The position numbers were made by a program, and so were the translations under genes. A DNA stretch of 64,000 nt from Nageia nagi. Taxonomy: Eukaryota; Pinophyta. Where the stretch lies: contig JBITNC010000001.1 in assembly GCA_050084985.1 (NCBI GenBank), positions 157,666,001-157,730,000 on the forward strand, read 5' to 3'. Within the stretch, counting starts at the first letter, position 1. Each line of letters opens with the position of its first letter. Shown piece after piece: positions 22,729-34,734 of the stretch. The notes beneath the pieces are model-generated. The model did not search any database. It worked only from the letters and a program-made list of their open reading frames with translations, and had not been told where the DNA came from.

Positions 22729-23477
22729 AAAAATAATTAATTATTAGGGTTAATTATGATATTGAGTTATAACCAACAATAGCATAATCAATAGATATTA
22801 TAGTAATATTATTAAATAAAGTAACCCAATATGAAGATGAAAATAAATTAATATTAACTTATCAAATTTGAATTCAAATGAACTTATAAACTTGTTACTT
22901 TACCTATTGTAGAGATCGCAACTCACACCTAACTCGAAGAAGTCATCGACAAACTACTCCCATGAATGGGACCATTAGGAAAAACCTTCACGGTGTGCCA
23001 CCACTCAAAATGAAGCATTGTTACTTGATAACCCATACAAAAAGCTTCAAATACTTTATTATTTTTCATGAGGTCTACTTCAAAGCTATGTTTTTTGAGT
23101 GTGATGGATCAAATGATTGTATGAATGAAGTATTATCATGTATAAATGTTTGTAGATATGATAGGTAGTGTTGAAGGATACTAGTTAAGAGTATTTATAT
23201 TACCACCTACCAAGGATACAAATTATGTCATGATGCATGAAGCACAACCCTTCACTTCCTTTATAGGAAATAGGTCTAATTCCAAGGCTTCTCCTTGGTC
23301 TTAACAAGTTCTAATCCCAAGTCACCTTCTCGGGGTCAACTTGTTGCCATAAAATATAAACTTAGTGAGAGTGCATAATGCTGAAAATAACAATAAATCA
23401 CTTAAATAAACAATTAATTATAGATACCTAAAAGGTGTATTTTAATTAAACTAAAATTCCTTTTTAGGTGTTAATAG
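22729..23477. repeat. Direct repeat, right copy
   Basis: Partner of 20229-20995, with similar length and many substitutions. Confidence 0.85.
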
Positions 23478-25139
23478 TTATTTTGACTATTTCCTAAACA
23501 TCTATGTGAATTTGAACACATTTATTTGGATTTTGATTTCGTTAAGAGTAGAACTATCATATTTTAATAACTTACCAAGATCATTATTGGTATATTTATC
23601 TTATTCTTATACATCATTATTGGATTTATCACATTCCATTTTTTGTGTTTTATTATCTTCTATAAATGAGAGTCCCATGATTGTCTATCATACTATGTAA
23701 AATTATTATGATTATATAACATATAATTTTTTAGTATATATAAATATAGTATCTTCATAATAGACAATATAGTGTAATATGACATGGAGTTAGAGACATA
23801 CTATGGACCTATACTTTTTAGCATATAAATAGTCAATTAGTACCTCTGTTGAAGATTACATGTACATGCTCCATCTATAATAGCCACACTTTCATGCTAT
23901 CTTGTTTGGTTTTTCATAACTAGATATATAATATTCATATTTTTAATTATTTAGATTTTTATTACATATGTGATATTTTAAAATGCCTCCCACTCATTTA
24001 AACCTCCATTAATACACCTCTCCGTAAAATCATATTTCCATATGGATATACAATTTAGGTGATACTTTTTGGTATGTTTGACCTTAGTTAGAGGTGTTTT
24101 TTCAAAATCTCTATTACACCTAGCCTATCTAAATACTAAACATTTATCCTTAGGTACAAGATTATCACACGATCATTTGAAATTATGCCTCATTATAAAA
24201 CATTCTAAAGAATAAAACATCATTAATATTGGTAAAATTAACTCTTCATGGATATAAATTAATTGTTTGAGTAATGCACAAACATAGCTCTTTTATTTTA
24301 TAGATAACAAGGTAATGAGATGTTATATGTGACAATGATCTTATAATATTTGCCAATAAATAAAATCTCCTAGAGGTAAGGTCTCTGTTACAATGTAAAG
24401 TCGACTTAGTAACTATAGTAAGGAAGGAATCAAAATAGTTAAATAAATTTATTTAATCTCTTTTATTCAATAAGTAAGAGTTATTTGGTATAATGATGAA
24501 GGCATTCCCCACTAATAAATCAAGTCACAAGTTTAAATCACATGCTAAAATAATTTTTAGTTTTAGTTCACATTAAATTTGCATCAAAATTTCAAAAAAT
24601 TAGGTATTTTTTAAACTCAAAATGAGTATTTTTTGAACCATTCAATACTAGCCTTTTCCCTTATAAATATATTAGAGTTTCCAATAATAGTATCATCTAT
24701 TTTATTATAAACTAGAATTCAAGAGATTCATAATGAAATGTTATAAGGTAGCAATCTTTGAAGCCATTTGAAAAAATATTTTAATTATTCAAATTAAGTA
24801 ATATTATTCTAAAGTTTTCAAATCATTATCCTAAAGTATTCTCTTCATTATGATAATACTTTATTCAAGTAACGAGAAATATGAGAGTATAACACCTTAT
24901 TTACCAACAAAATGGTAACTAGTTCTCTAAATTTTTTCCTTCTAGATTATTAGTTATTACATAAATATTTATTGTAAATGAAAAAAAAACTTAAAACTCA
25001 ACTTGTGTTTGAAAAGGCTTGGAGAATGGTTGATGATACCACTACATGACATGCATTTGATCATCAATTTAAAAATGTTAATTAAGCTAAAAAGGTCATC
25101 TAATTGTTATCATGTTTAGTATATATAATGGAATTCAAC
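23478..25139. other. No gene seen
   Basis: AT-rich, no domain identified. Confidence 0.5.
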
Positions 25140-25606
25140 CTTTTATTCGAGACTCAATCATTTCCAAGGATGCATAGAATAAGCTAAAGATGGTGTTTGA
25201 GGCCTAGAACTAGGATCATATCCAAAACTGTTTTAAGTTAGCTATACTTATTAAAGATAAAAAATAGAGAAAAAATAGAATTTTTCCTCAAAGGGATTAT
25301 TAATATAAGATCTTTGCTATAAGATTTAGGAGAAATAGTAGTGGATGCAAGCCTAGTACTTATCAATTTGTGAGCAATATAATTTATGCATAAGATTTTT
25401 GTGATGATTTTGAACATTAAAAAATAGAAATCTACCTTTGAGAAGTTAGTTAATATATTTCAAAAAGAGGAATCATTAAATTAGGATTATAATGAGGAGG
25501 ATCATGTGATGGTCATGCACAAAGAGGGAATCAAGTATTGAGATGATGACACCTTCACCTCTTCACTAAATGATATTAGTCCCCCTAATTCTAACTCGAG
25601 GAAGGG
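25140..25606 (+). pseudogene. 3' internal remnant of a gypsy-like element
   Basis: Weakly protein-like plus-strand sequence (RGLELGSYPKLF-like, with stops) leads to CTAACTCGAGGAAGGG at 25591-25606. A block of the type AACTCGAGGACGAG followed by the LTR is familiar from plant gypsy elements. The purine-rich end sits directly before TGTTGG of the next repeat and can be its polypurine tract. Confidence 0.4.
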
Positions 25607-26584
25607 TGTTGGATGTTAAGATATAATTAGCATAGGCTTTATGCTTATTGATACATAGTATTTATGAATATTAGGGCTGATTTCTTAACTCTTATTTATA
25701 TTATAATAGTCTACATGTATTGATGGTAATAAATTATTAATATTATAAAGTACTATGGTGTAATCCAATAATTAAGGTTATATGACATGTATTGAAATAA
25801 TTGATCTAAAATGGATTAATTCAAAAGTTTGATTTTCCATGATAGGATATTTATGTAAATAATATCTTTCATCTTTGTACTCAGAATCAGACATACTTTA
25901 GAAGTTTGGTATGTTGGATTTATAATTTGAATAGCATGCACATTGTACAAACTTGATGATAGGGCATTGATGAAATCCCTTCAGATGATTGGCACAAGGA
26001 AGTTGAATGACCAAAGTTTTTTTAAGTTATTTTAATCATTGCATGATAATTTAATTGGTTTTAGAGGTTAATTGGTGATCCATGATTGCATATATGCTAC
26101 TAGAATCCATTTTTGAGGGTTAGAGATTATGAGTTATGAGTTTTGATAGTTCTATAAGATTATTAAGGCATATATTGGAGCTACAAATTTTATTCAAAGA
26201 GGTTTTAGGGATATTGTATATACAAGAAGTAGTTGGATATTTTTGTGAAATTATTTTATCCATCATACTCTACTTGTAATCACTAATTTGATCTCTCTAA
26301 TGAAGAAGAGATGTTAAAATAGATGTAATTCCACATTGGGAGGAGCAAGTATAAATTTGATTACATTATTTTGTGTGGATTATAATTTCATTATTGTTAG
26401 TTATTTTTTTCAATTTTCATAAATGAACTATACCATAAGAAGAGCATCAATGCCCTACTTACTTACGATCATTTTAGGGAATCTATACCATATTTATTAT
26501 ATAATTGGGTTCATAAATTTAAATTCGATAATTTAGATTTGATGAACTCTTAAATAACATAATTATAGAGTTTTATATATCACA
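25607..26584 (+). repeat. Gypsy LTR with purine tract on one side and primer site on the other
   Basis: It begins TGTTGGATG after the purine tract GAGGAAGGG and ends ...ATCACA right before TGGTATCAAAGCA, giving the canonical TG...CA ends and 978 bp. There is no second copy in the window. A purine tract belongs beside a 3' LTR and a primer site beside a 5' LTR; seeing both suggests two elements sharing one LTR, as unequal recombination would produce. Confidence 0.65.
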
Positions 26585-26596
26585 TGGTATCAAAGC
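26585..26596 (+). other. Primer binding site
   Basis: TGGTATCAAAGC, one base from the initiator tRNA-Met-type TGGTATCAGAGC, immediately after the LTR end. Confidence 0.8.
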
Positions 26597-26639
26597 ATTT
26601 TAACATTTTGAATTCAAAATTATGAATTCAATGTAGAAG

Positions 26640-27030
26640 ATCTCAAAGTGGTGAGTTATTCCCTCCTAACCCTAAGATTGAAAGAAGGAATAGAAGAACA
26701 AATTCAATGGATGAGCAAGAAGGTAACCAAATAAGATATCCCATAATACATTCTGATTTGAGTTTTGAGTTTGAGTGGAGATTTATTGCAATGAAGAGTA
26801 ATATGACTAGGTTCATGGAGTTACTTAAAGGAATAAAAACTAAGGAGGATCCAAGGACACCTGAGTTTTATAGAATACCAATTAATGATGCTAGGCCTTC
26901 TTATTCCATTATATCATTACCATTTAAGGTAGAGGCTAAATTTTAAATCCATACTTTTAAAGTAGAGATAGATGCTAAGAAGCTCAATAATTATTATTTT
27001 TTATTAATTTGAAAATGGATTTTTGACATA
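26640..27030 (+). pseudogene. gypsy gag N-terminal fragment
   Basis: After the primer site, a frame from 26707 to 26946 (79 codons, and protein-like on both sides of its ATG and stop) reads ELLKGIKTKEDPRTPEFYR and then PFKVEAKF, continuing past the stop as IHTFKVEIDAKKLNNYYF. The ending resembles the F-x-VEAKxDIPxYDGxxDAxKLxxW start of the gypsy capsid domain. The fragment stops at about 27030, where the LINE 3' end begins, so capsid and everything after it are missing here. Confidence 0.65.
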
Positions 27031-27299
27031 ATCCTACTTGTATACAAAAGGAATCAAAAATTATGCATCAGAATAATGAATAAAATAAGGAAACCATATG
27101 CCTATGTAAACCTCCAAACCTATTACAACTTAAAAAACTAACAAGGCTTCACTGTAGCCCAACTAAATAGAAAATATAAATGAACAACCAATCCAAAGTA
27201 ATGAACATAAAAACAAGGCCACTAGAGACTAGAAACTATTTTCTAACTTCCTCCATCATATCCTTTAGGATCTTACGTAAGGTTTCTATCATTCTTTAT

Positions 27300-29000
27300 G
27301 CAACCCTTAGTATACCCAAGATAGCCCCTTTTTGAAATATAATTGAATAAACTATTGGTTCAGGTGAAGGGAGGTCCTCCTTTGGAACATCATCATCCTT
27401 CATGGGTGATTTTGGATGTCTTCTCCTTATTCAAGCTCCTTTGCATCAAGTTCAGGGCTCACATTTTAGTCACCCTCAATATCCTCAAGGCTATCATCAT
27501 CCCAAATAGTAGGGGTCTTTTCCTACTCCTCTTCATTTGACTCCTCCTCCTCTTCCATTTTTTCAAGGATTAAATCCTTCATGTAAATTAAGCCTTTACA
27601 TTCTTTTCTCATGTTTGTTCTTCTTTGGGATTCAAGGTTCCAATCCTGATCTTCAATCTTCACTTTCTAAATAGAATTAAGATCATTATTCTCTACTAAT
27701 ACTAAATACATGCTCAAATTGAGTAGTTGTATTAGGTAAAACTTATTCTATAGACCTTTTTGTTGAATTATATGTTTAAAAATCATCTTCATAAGGCCTT
27801 GGTACACTAGGGATTCACACCTCTTCCTTTGTACATCCTCTATCATCTTATCTAACTCGACATACAAGAATATCAAAATATTTATTTTCCAGCTCTAAAG
27901 GTGGTTGAGAAAGAAAAATGGAAGCTTCTTAACCAATCCTACAAGCTCTCCATGATGACGTACTACATAATAACCCTTGCTACCTCTCCCCATGGATTTG
28001 GTAGAGATGCCTAAGGGATTCCTCTTTTATCTTGGGAAAGAGTTGAATCTCCTTTACAAAAATTTATTAATTCTATTTTTAGGCTATGGTTATCACTCTA
28101 AATGATATCCCCATCAATGTTCAAGCTTATGACTTGAGCCAAGATAGCTTTCTTAAAGGTAACATCAAAGGTATGTACCACTCCACTATTCCATATTGTG
28201 GTGAATTATTAGGATATCTCAACATGATGTCCCTTGAATTGAATCATAAATTGTAAAAATGCCTCCTTCCTTTAATATTTTTATCACTTTCTTAGACACA
28301 AACATCTTAATAGGATCCAAGTGTATTTAGTGCATCATAGGTTCATTTAAGTACTATAATCTCCACTATGAGCTAGGAAACTTTCAATGAGTACCTATAA
28401 CCTAACCAATAGATATTAATATATAGACTAAATACACCCTTCATTGATAATAAATTAAAGACCCTTGATCGATATCTAAATCTAGGCATTTGCAAGGTTG
28501 ATGCATCCACAATACAAGGTGGATCATTGGATCATCGCCAAGTGTCCACAAGTCCCATCCAATCACATGTGGTATGAGGGAGAATTGAATAGGAGAATCG
28601 TTAGCCATCCAATCCAACCTAGTCTTTCCCCTCCTTCCATTGATTCTTAGCTTGGTGCTAATTCAAATGAACATAATGAATAAATCCCATTGAGTTTCCT
28701 CAAAAATTAAGATCATACACTTTAGATATTATTGGATGGTGATTATATCTAGATTCCACATCATATTTTATGGATCCATTTTTATGTTGAGGAGCCATTC
28801 AATGTAATTGTGACCCATCATCCCCTTTTTCAATATGGATTATGTGACTTTCCACCCCTTCATCTTCCATATTATCCTCACTCCATTGGAAATCCTCAAA
28901 AAAGGAATTACCTTGCGATATTTTTTGTAATTTTTCATTTCTTTTCTCTCCTTGTACTCCCATAAAAAAAATTCTAATTATTAACATTCAAATTGAAATC
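27300..29000 (-). pseudogene. Decayed coding region of unknown identity next to the LINE
   Basis: Minus-strand sequence keeps protein-like stretches across several frame changes. Examples are VVHTFDVTFKKAILAQVI and SLNIDGDII (about 28175-28100), VQRKRCESLVYQGLMKMIF (about 27840-27780) and an acidic run MEEEEESNEEE (about 27560-27525). A 62-codon open frame at 28987-28799 reads KISQGNSFFEDFQWSEDN. It lies downstream of LINE RNase H on the same strand, where a 3' UTR would be expected, so it may belong to a different element. I recognise no family. Confidence 0.35.
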
Positions 29001-29049
29001 ACCCATCACACTTTTTGGGGCCCCAATTTGACCTTCTAACTTATACTTA

Positions 29050-29480
29050 GTCATACTTATTTTGGGCAAGGGCATGTAAATGATTTAGAAAGTTATCTTT
29101 ACATATTATAATTTCTAGAAGATTCATTGTATCCATATCCACCTTATAGGATAAATCATTAGCTTCCCTATAGTTATGCTCAACACTAAGTTTTTTAATT
29201 TAATTTAAGATCCTTATTGACTCCTTAATCAAACTCATAGTGTTTTAGCTTGGACGGGTAATCCCTTTTAGCATATTTACTATGTTTACAGGATCCCCTA
29301 AAACCACCATCTTTGAATAATTTAGTTTTTCATTGATGTGATACCCATAAAGGAAACTTAAGCTTTTACAAAATGGCTAGTTTGATGACCCAAGGATTCC
29401 ATAGTTACCATCACTACCCACCTTAGATGGTTTCCAAAAATTCCACCTACCCCAATTGTACTTGGGTTTTCCCTTTTACA
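29050..29480 (-). pseudogene. LINE RNase H domain
   Basis: Minus-strand reading gives WKPSKVGSDGNYGILGSSN, then KMVVLGDPVNIVNMLKGIT and VEHNYREANDLSYKVDMD. The order DG..G..G..R....., GD(S)xxxVxxL and H-x-YREGNxxADxLA is that of the RNase H domain at the C-terminus of plant LINE ORF2. The expected GDS is GDP here, and stops are present. Confidence 0.7.
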
Positions 29481-29589
29481 CCCCATAAAAGTTGGGCCTA
29501 AGATAACCCATTGGAGGGGGTATACATTTAGCTTCCTGGAAAGGGTGGGTCTAATAATTGGGAAATACCCTAATGTTCCATAATAGTAG

Positions 29590-30035
29590 CTTCATGTTCA
29601 CCCTCTTAGAAGTTTTTAATCTAATTGCATATAGATTTTTTTTTGCTTGGTTAGCAATTTAATTTTCCACTCTTAGCATCTGATTCTCCTCCCCATTAAA
29701 TTTTTGATGATTTATTTCCTTCCAAAAACTCCAATTAGCATGAGGAAGACATAAGGACCAAAGTTTTCTTAGATTGGTACTCTTAAAAGGGCTCTCCCAT
29801 TATGAACATAAATCTCTCAAATTTTGAGGGTATACCCAAATCACTTGAAAAAGAGATAAGAGGGAAGAGAATACTTGTTAGGTGAATCCAAATTGTATTA
29901 ATAGGTGCTCAAATGATTCCTCATTCTTCTTACATAGAGCACATTTACTAGGGATATTAAAGTCTCTTTTCTTTAGGTTATCTATAGTAAGAACCTTATT
30001 GTAAACTTCTAGCAAAACAAAGGAGGAGATCTTAG
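29590..30035 (-). pseudogene. LINE zf-RVT domain
   Basis: The zinc-binding region after RT in plant L1-type ORF2. It reads CALCKKNEESFEHLLIQFG at about 29955-29900 (C-x2-C...H pattern; the final cysteine position is altered), then FKSTNLRKLWSLCLPHANW and SFWKEINHQKFNGEE. This closely follows the usual CxxCxxxxESxxHLLxxC...W...(N)xRxF pattern. Confidence 0.8.
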
Positions 30036-30039
30036 GGAT

Positions 30040-30530
30040 AATATACTTGACCTAAACTCAACTATGGAGTTCTCATACACCTTCTTATTTCAGAGCAAGG
30101 TACCCTAACTTAACCCTGTACTCCACCTTTTTTTATTCCTCTAAATGAAGATGTATTTGGTTAGGATTATTTTGAGAAAATAGGACTTAAGGAGCAAATT
30201 TAATAGGTTCAAACCCATGAGCATGTGGTGAGGGAGACCATACAACCTAATCAACTTCTATCCTCTTCTTTTCATAGTTACATGGATATAGTTAAAGAAA
30301 TTTTCCCCAAAAATCTCAGTCACTCTTATTTTTAAGGTACCAACCTTTGGGTGATCCTTCAAAGGTTTATTAATAAGATACACATCCTACTAGAAGTTGA
30401 TCTTAATCTTATCTCCTATAATCCAACCTTGATAGTTTTTGAGAAAGTATTTATACTATTGGATACAATTCCAAAAGGAAGATCCTATATTTGAAAGAAC
30501 TTGATCTAGGAAGCATTCTCCTTATTTAAA
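30040..30530 (-). pseudogene. LINE region between RT and zf-RVT
   Basis: Reads NYQGWIIGDKIKINF, then DVYLINKPLKDHPK, matching the WxIGxGxKIxFWxDxW...PL block of plant LINEs. Upstream at 30530-30440 is SSFWNCIQ-like sequence that would join the RT at 32330 if the intervening segment were absent. Confidence 0.7.
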
Positions 30531-30534
30531 AATG

Positions 30535-32325
30535 GATTAATAACATATTAACAACTAGTAAAACCTAACCACAATAAGAAATATGATAGCCACAGTTAGA
30601 AAAATTATAATCATAGTTAGAAAAGCATTATTATGGGTAATAAAAAACTTACCATGATGAGAGAACCCTTACCATAGGCAGAAAAGTTTATAATGGACAA
30701 ATAACTACTTGGGTCTTAGAAAATGCCTACAATGATGTTGAAAAATATATGTTGATATCATCATCATCATAGTGCGATATTATTAGGTGAAGAATTATTA
30801 GAGTGTGATAGGGATAATGTTGATATCATCATCTTCATGATGCAAAAATAGTAGAAGACTTATCAAAGTATAGTATGGATAATGTTGATGTCATCATCTT
30901 AACATTATGATGTTGGTAGAAGAGGCTTATTATAGTGTGATAGGGTAGATGTTGATGTCATAACTTTATGATGTAGTGTTGGTATAAGAGTCTTGTTGGA
31001 GTGTGAAAAAGATAATGCTAACATCATCATCTTTATGGTGTGATGTTAGTAGAAGAGGATTTTCTGGAGTGTAGTAAAGATGATGTTGATATCATGACTT
31101 TGTGATTCAACATTGGTTTAAGAGACTGGTCAAAGTGTAGTAAAGAGTATTTTGACATCATCACTTTATGATATGAAATTGTTTTCAAATCCTAATATTG
31201 AAAATCATTATGTGGCAACATGGTTAAAAGTTTGTTAATGTTGTTAAAGGCTCAACGACCATTGATCATCACTTGTAACCATTAACATGATCCAACACAT
31301 ATCAAATGGGGAGATAAAGAGGTAAACTTTTAAGGGGAAGTGGAAATGGCCATGAGACACTTGGAGGGTATTAATTTTTGATAATAAACTTATGGAGAGT
31401 TATGTTAAAATGATTCTTTTTGGGGATCTAGGGAAGAGAAGAACAAGAGGAGAAATCCCAAGAATCAAAAGCACTTGGGAAGGATAGAAGCAAAGAAGAG
31501 GGAAACTAGAAAATACTATAGTTGGTTGTTACCATGAATGGAGCATACTACTCCATAAATTATACCTTATTCTAGTAATATATTTCTTTCTTTCTCTAGT
31601 TTAATATTGTAAAGTGTCTAATAGCAACATTATCATCATCTTATGCTATTTGGGTTGTATTTCTTAAATTATTCATCTTGTATTATCTATTCACATTATG
31701 TAGTAGAACATTATGTGAGCATGTTATATTTTATGAGTAGTATAGTATGTAGGTTATTACTTATTGAATGCATAAGAAGAATAATACCTTATGCTTATTA
31801 TCTTCTTAGAGGGATTTAGTGAGTTATTTCAGAGTTCATTGTCATTTGATATAAGAATATTTGAAGAATGATATAAAGATGGGATAATAGAAATGAAAAA
31901 AGAGAAATGAGGGTCCATAATTGAATAAATTGTTGGAGAAAGAATGCAAAATAAAAATAAAAATTCATAGCTTCTACAACTAAGATAAAACACCATGGAG
32001 ATGATTTGGTTGATTTTGGAGAAGTAAGGGATCATGGAAGTTGGAAAATATAAATGTCTAGAAAATAGAGGCAAAATTCAAAATAATCATGGGTATATGC
32101 TCCATCCTTGTTAATGATAAAATCAAGGTAAAGAAAAAAAAAAAGTAAAGGGGATCTACTCTTGAAATAGTGAGAGGAACCCCCTATAAAATTCCTTATG
32201 TTCTTTATGTTGATGTGCATTAATTTTATGTATTTGTGCATGTTAAGAACATGAAGGACAAGAGATAAAGGATATAATAAAAGTTATTAAAATCTATATT
32301 TAGTATTTTATTGTGATCTATAAGC
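30535..32325. mobile_element. 1.8-kb segment interrupting the LINE
   Basis: LINE homology stops at about 30535 and restarts at about 32325, so this segment is either an insertion or a replacement. It contains short degenerate repeats (30550-30690), a 67-bp minisatellite (30735-31190) and otherwise AT-rich sequence without coding motifs. I could not find a target duplication or terminal repeats, so its class is unknown. Confidence 0.5.
30735..31190. repeat. 67-bp minisatellite, about 7 copies
   Basis: GTTGATATCATCATC-type starts at 30751, 30819, 30884, 30951, 31017, 31084 and 31150 (spacing 65-68). Each unit also carries GATGTTGGTAGAAGAG and GAGTGTGATAGGG variants. Confidence 0.92.
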
Positions 32326-32329
32326 TCCA

Positions 32330-32835
32330 AAAAATTACATATCATCTCCTTGAAGATACTTGGTAATGATGATCTTCAACCACATCAAATCCTCGTTCTT
32401 AGCCATTTTCCACCCATGTGTTTCCATCAGGACCATGTCCATCTTAGAGAGGTTGTGAACTCCCAAATCTCCTAGATATTTGGGTCTACAAACCTTCTTA
32501 TATGCCACCAAAACAAATCTCTTCTTTTCCTATACACTAGTCCACATAATTTTTTTTTGAATTTGATCCTACTTATCCCTAATAGAGGTGAGAATTTTGA
32601 ACATAGACATAAAATATACTGGTAAGACTTGAAGGAAAAAATTGACCAATTAGGTTTTACCTACTTGGCTCAAAAGGGCCCCCTTATAGCCTACCAACTT
32701 CTTGGAAAAACTCTCAATTACAAGAAAACAACTTCTTAGAAAATATTCTTGTAATCCTTTGTTGTACATTAACTACAATGTTCATAAAAGAGATCTTACT
32801 TTTGTCATAGTTGATCTTTTTCCCATCTTTTTGGG
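32330..32835 (-). pseudogene. LINE reverse transcriptase, C-terminal half
   Basis: Minus strand reads LVNFFLQVLPVYFMSMFKI, then KKIMWTSVQEKKRFVLVAY, KKVCRPKYLGDLGVHNLSK and ETHGWKMAKNEDLMWLKII. This is the LVxxVLQxLPxYxMSxFxIP...W...PKxxGGLGIRNL block of plant LINE RT. Upstream (32830-32650) is the KSK...YLG segment with frameshifts. The catalytic FADD region would lie above 32835, where the copia LTR starts. Confidence 0.82.
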
Positions 32836-33371
32836 ATTCAAAAAGATTTGATAAATAAGAATAATCTAATTTATAGAATTAAACATGAATAATCATAAAC
32901 AAGATAATAGACATATAAGGAATTACATGCACATGAAGCAATTACTTTGATATTATTTCAACTATGGAAGGAATTACAATCCACATCAAATTATTGTATA
33001 ATTCTCTTCAATATAATTCCTCCAATATTGACATGAACATCCACACACCACAATTGTGTCTCAACTTTCAATGTTCTCAATTGAACATTCACCCTTCAAA
33101 CACACAAGATTGAAACCCCAATCCCCCTTTACAATACTAACAAATATAATTCTCACTCAAAGAATTACATATTTATAGTATTTAATTCCCAAATCCCTTT
33201 TGCATGTTTTCCCTTGGATATATTTTTAGTTACATGAAGTGCCTCACTAAAGGGGAAGTTACAAACTTAAAAATAAATACAATTACATGTAAACTATGGT
33301 TACACCCTAAGATCATAACAAATTCCTAATCATTCCACCAAATCAGGATCCACAATCCTAATAATCTCCCA
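32836..33371 (-). repeat. 3' LTR of copia C4
   Basis: About 536 bp. Its U3 start and U5 end both recur around 34735-35400, for example GTGGATCCTGATTTGGTGGAAT (minus strand, near 33350) and GTGGATCCTAATTTGGTGGAAT at 34959. Confidence 0.8.
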
Positions 33372-33949
33372 TTTGGAGATTGATATGCAATAATTCTACC
33401 ACTGTTGTATCCATTGAAGATAAATCTTCAACTAAAAAAGGAGTATCACCTCCTCTAGATTATTGTATCCACAGTCTAAACCATCACACTAGACTAGTGT
33501 CATCCATGCACTTTTATCCCTATGTTCAACAAGCAACACACAATATGCTTACCACAAATAAGTGATAATAAAAATATCGATAAAATTACTATGTATCATG
33601 GTGAATCAAACATCACCACCATGGAAAGATATACATGCTATAGATTACCCATGGCATGCACACACATAATATTGATTTGCCACTAGCTTTGAAAGCACAC
33701 TCATCGAGTGTGGTACTACCTACCAACTTAGAAACTTGGTGTTGTAATGATCCAAAGCTATAACCATAGTATGTGTTGCATCATTAGATCATACAATAAA
33801 TCTTGAGCTATATCCATCTTCTTGGGAATAACTCTCACATCCCATTTCTTGGCCAATCTTCAATCTTTTGTAGTCAAGATTAATATAATCTTTAGAAACT
33901 ATTAAGGCATCTTATAATACATCACCCACTATGTTTACCTCTAATCCTA

Positions 33950-34620
33950 CTTCATATCCATTCTGAGACTAGTAATCTTTCTTCATATGCCCCTTCTTTC
34001 CATAATGTCAACACTCCATTTTTTCCTTAGAACTGGATCCATAGTTTTGCTCTCCATGATTTCTCGAACTCATTCCTCTTTCCCTATATCTTCATCTAGC
34101 AATCAGTGCTACACTAGATGATGACTCTCTTGTGCTCTTCCTTTGCATCTCACGAACAAAGATTGTACTCACCGCATCATCAAAAGAAAGAACACCAAAA
34201 ATAGTATTAATAGCCATTATTGATATATCCCAACTATCAAGTAATGAAAATAAGAATAAAACGGCCTTCACCTCTTCCTTTATTCTAACTTTACAAGAGG
34301 CTAACTTACTAATAAACATATTGAATTCATTTAAGTCACTAGCTACAGATCCACCTTCTGACATACACAAATTATAAAGTTGCTTTACTAAGAATACATT
34401 AGTTTATGTCAAAGGATTTTCATAGAGATTTTTCAATGCACCCATAAGATCCTTTGTAGTCTTTTCCTCAAAGATGTTGAATTCCATGAAATACGTGAGA
34501 CTCAATTGGATAACAATAAATGCCTTCCTACCAATAATACTCCACTCCTCATTCATCATAGAAGAAGGTTTCTTCATTTCTCCCTCCAATGGTAGATGAA
34601 AATATTTTATCAACAACAAG
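33950..34620 (-). pseudogene. copia gag (UBN2-type) with damaged zinc knuckle
   Basis: Two open pieces: 34619-34404 (NEEWSIIGRKAFIVIQLSL, FEEKTTKDLMGALKNLYE) and 34370-34092 (DLNEFNMFISKLASCKVRI, EEVKAVLFLFSLLDSWD, then basic residues). These follow the W..xD..A...I.LSL......E..TAKEIWD.L..LYE and N.......L......I.DE..A..LL.SLP.S.D blocks of copia gag. Near 34020-33975 the minus strand reads C*HYGKKGHMKKDY, a zinc knuckle with one cysteine codon lost to a stop-containing stretch and the last cysteine changed to tyrosine. Confidence 0.8.
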
Positions 34621-34734
34621 TCTTTAATTTGTATATGCTAAAATTGGTAATTCTTTCCACCAAATTTAGAATAAAAACTCCCTATTGTTTAGTACACCCA
34701 ATATTTAGTTATAATACTAATTTTTAGGATTCAA

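Larger units (their letters stand above)
20229..23477. mobile_element. Direct repeat pair enclosing 1.7 kb (possible non-autonomous LTR element)
   Basis: Segments 20229-20995 and 22729-23477 are diverged copies of one sequence in the same orientation. Shared blocks include TTAATTATGATATTGAGTTA at the left end, GGATCAAATGATTG in the middle and TTTTTAGGTGTTAATAG at the right end. An LTR pair is the simplest reading, with an internal region of about 1.7 kb (20996-22728) that carries a 37-bp minisatellite and no retroelement enzyme. Against this, the repeat ends are not TG...CA, and I find no primer site, purine tract or target duplication. A segmental duplication remains possible. Confidence 0.55.
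27036..32835 (-). mobile_element. L1-type LINE, 5'-truncated and split by a 1.8-kb segment
   Basis: A non-LTR retrotransposon on the minus strand. RT C-terminal half lies at 32835-32330; the reading resumes at 30530 with the post-RT region, zinc-finger (zf-RVT) domain and RNase H, after a foreign segment at 30535-32325. The 3' end is placed near 27036, where the sequence abuts gypsy gag. The endonuclease and RT N-terminal half are absent: a copia LTR begins at 32836. I see no poly(A) tail or target duplication at the 3' end. Confidence 0.7.

Noticed and set aside
30551-30565. CTAGT on the minus strand as a Helitron 3' end of the segment splitting the LINE
   Set aside because: There is no GC-rich hairpin before it and no TC start at the other end.
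32032-32241. Open frames at 31829-32241 as a gene in the segment that splits the LINE
   Set aside because: Short, Phe/Ile/Tyr-rich, overlapping in different frames, as expected from AT-rich random sequence.
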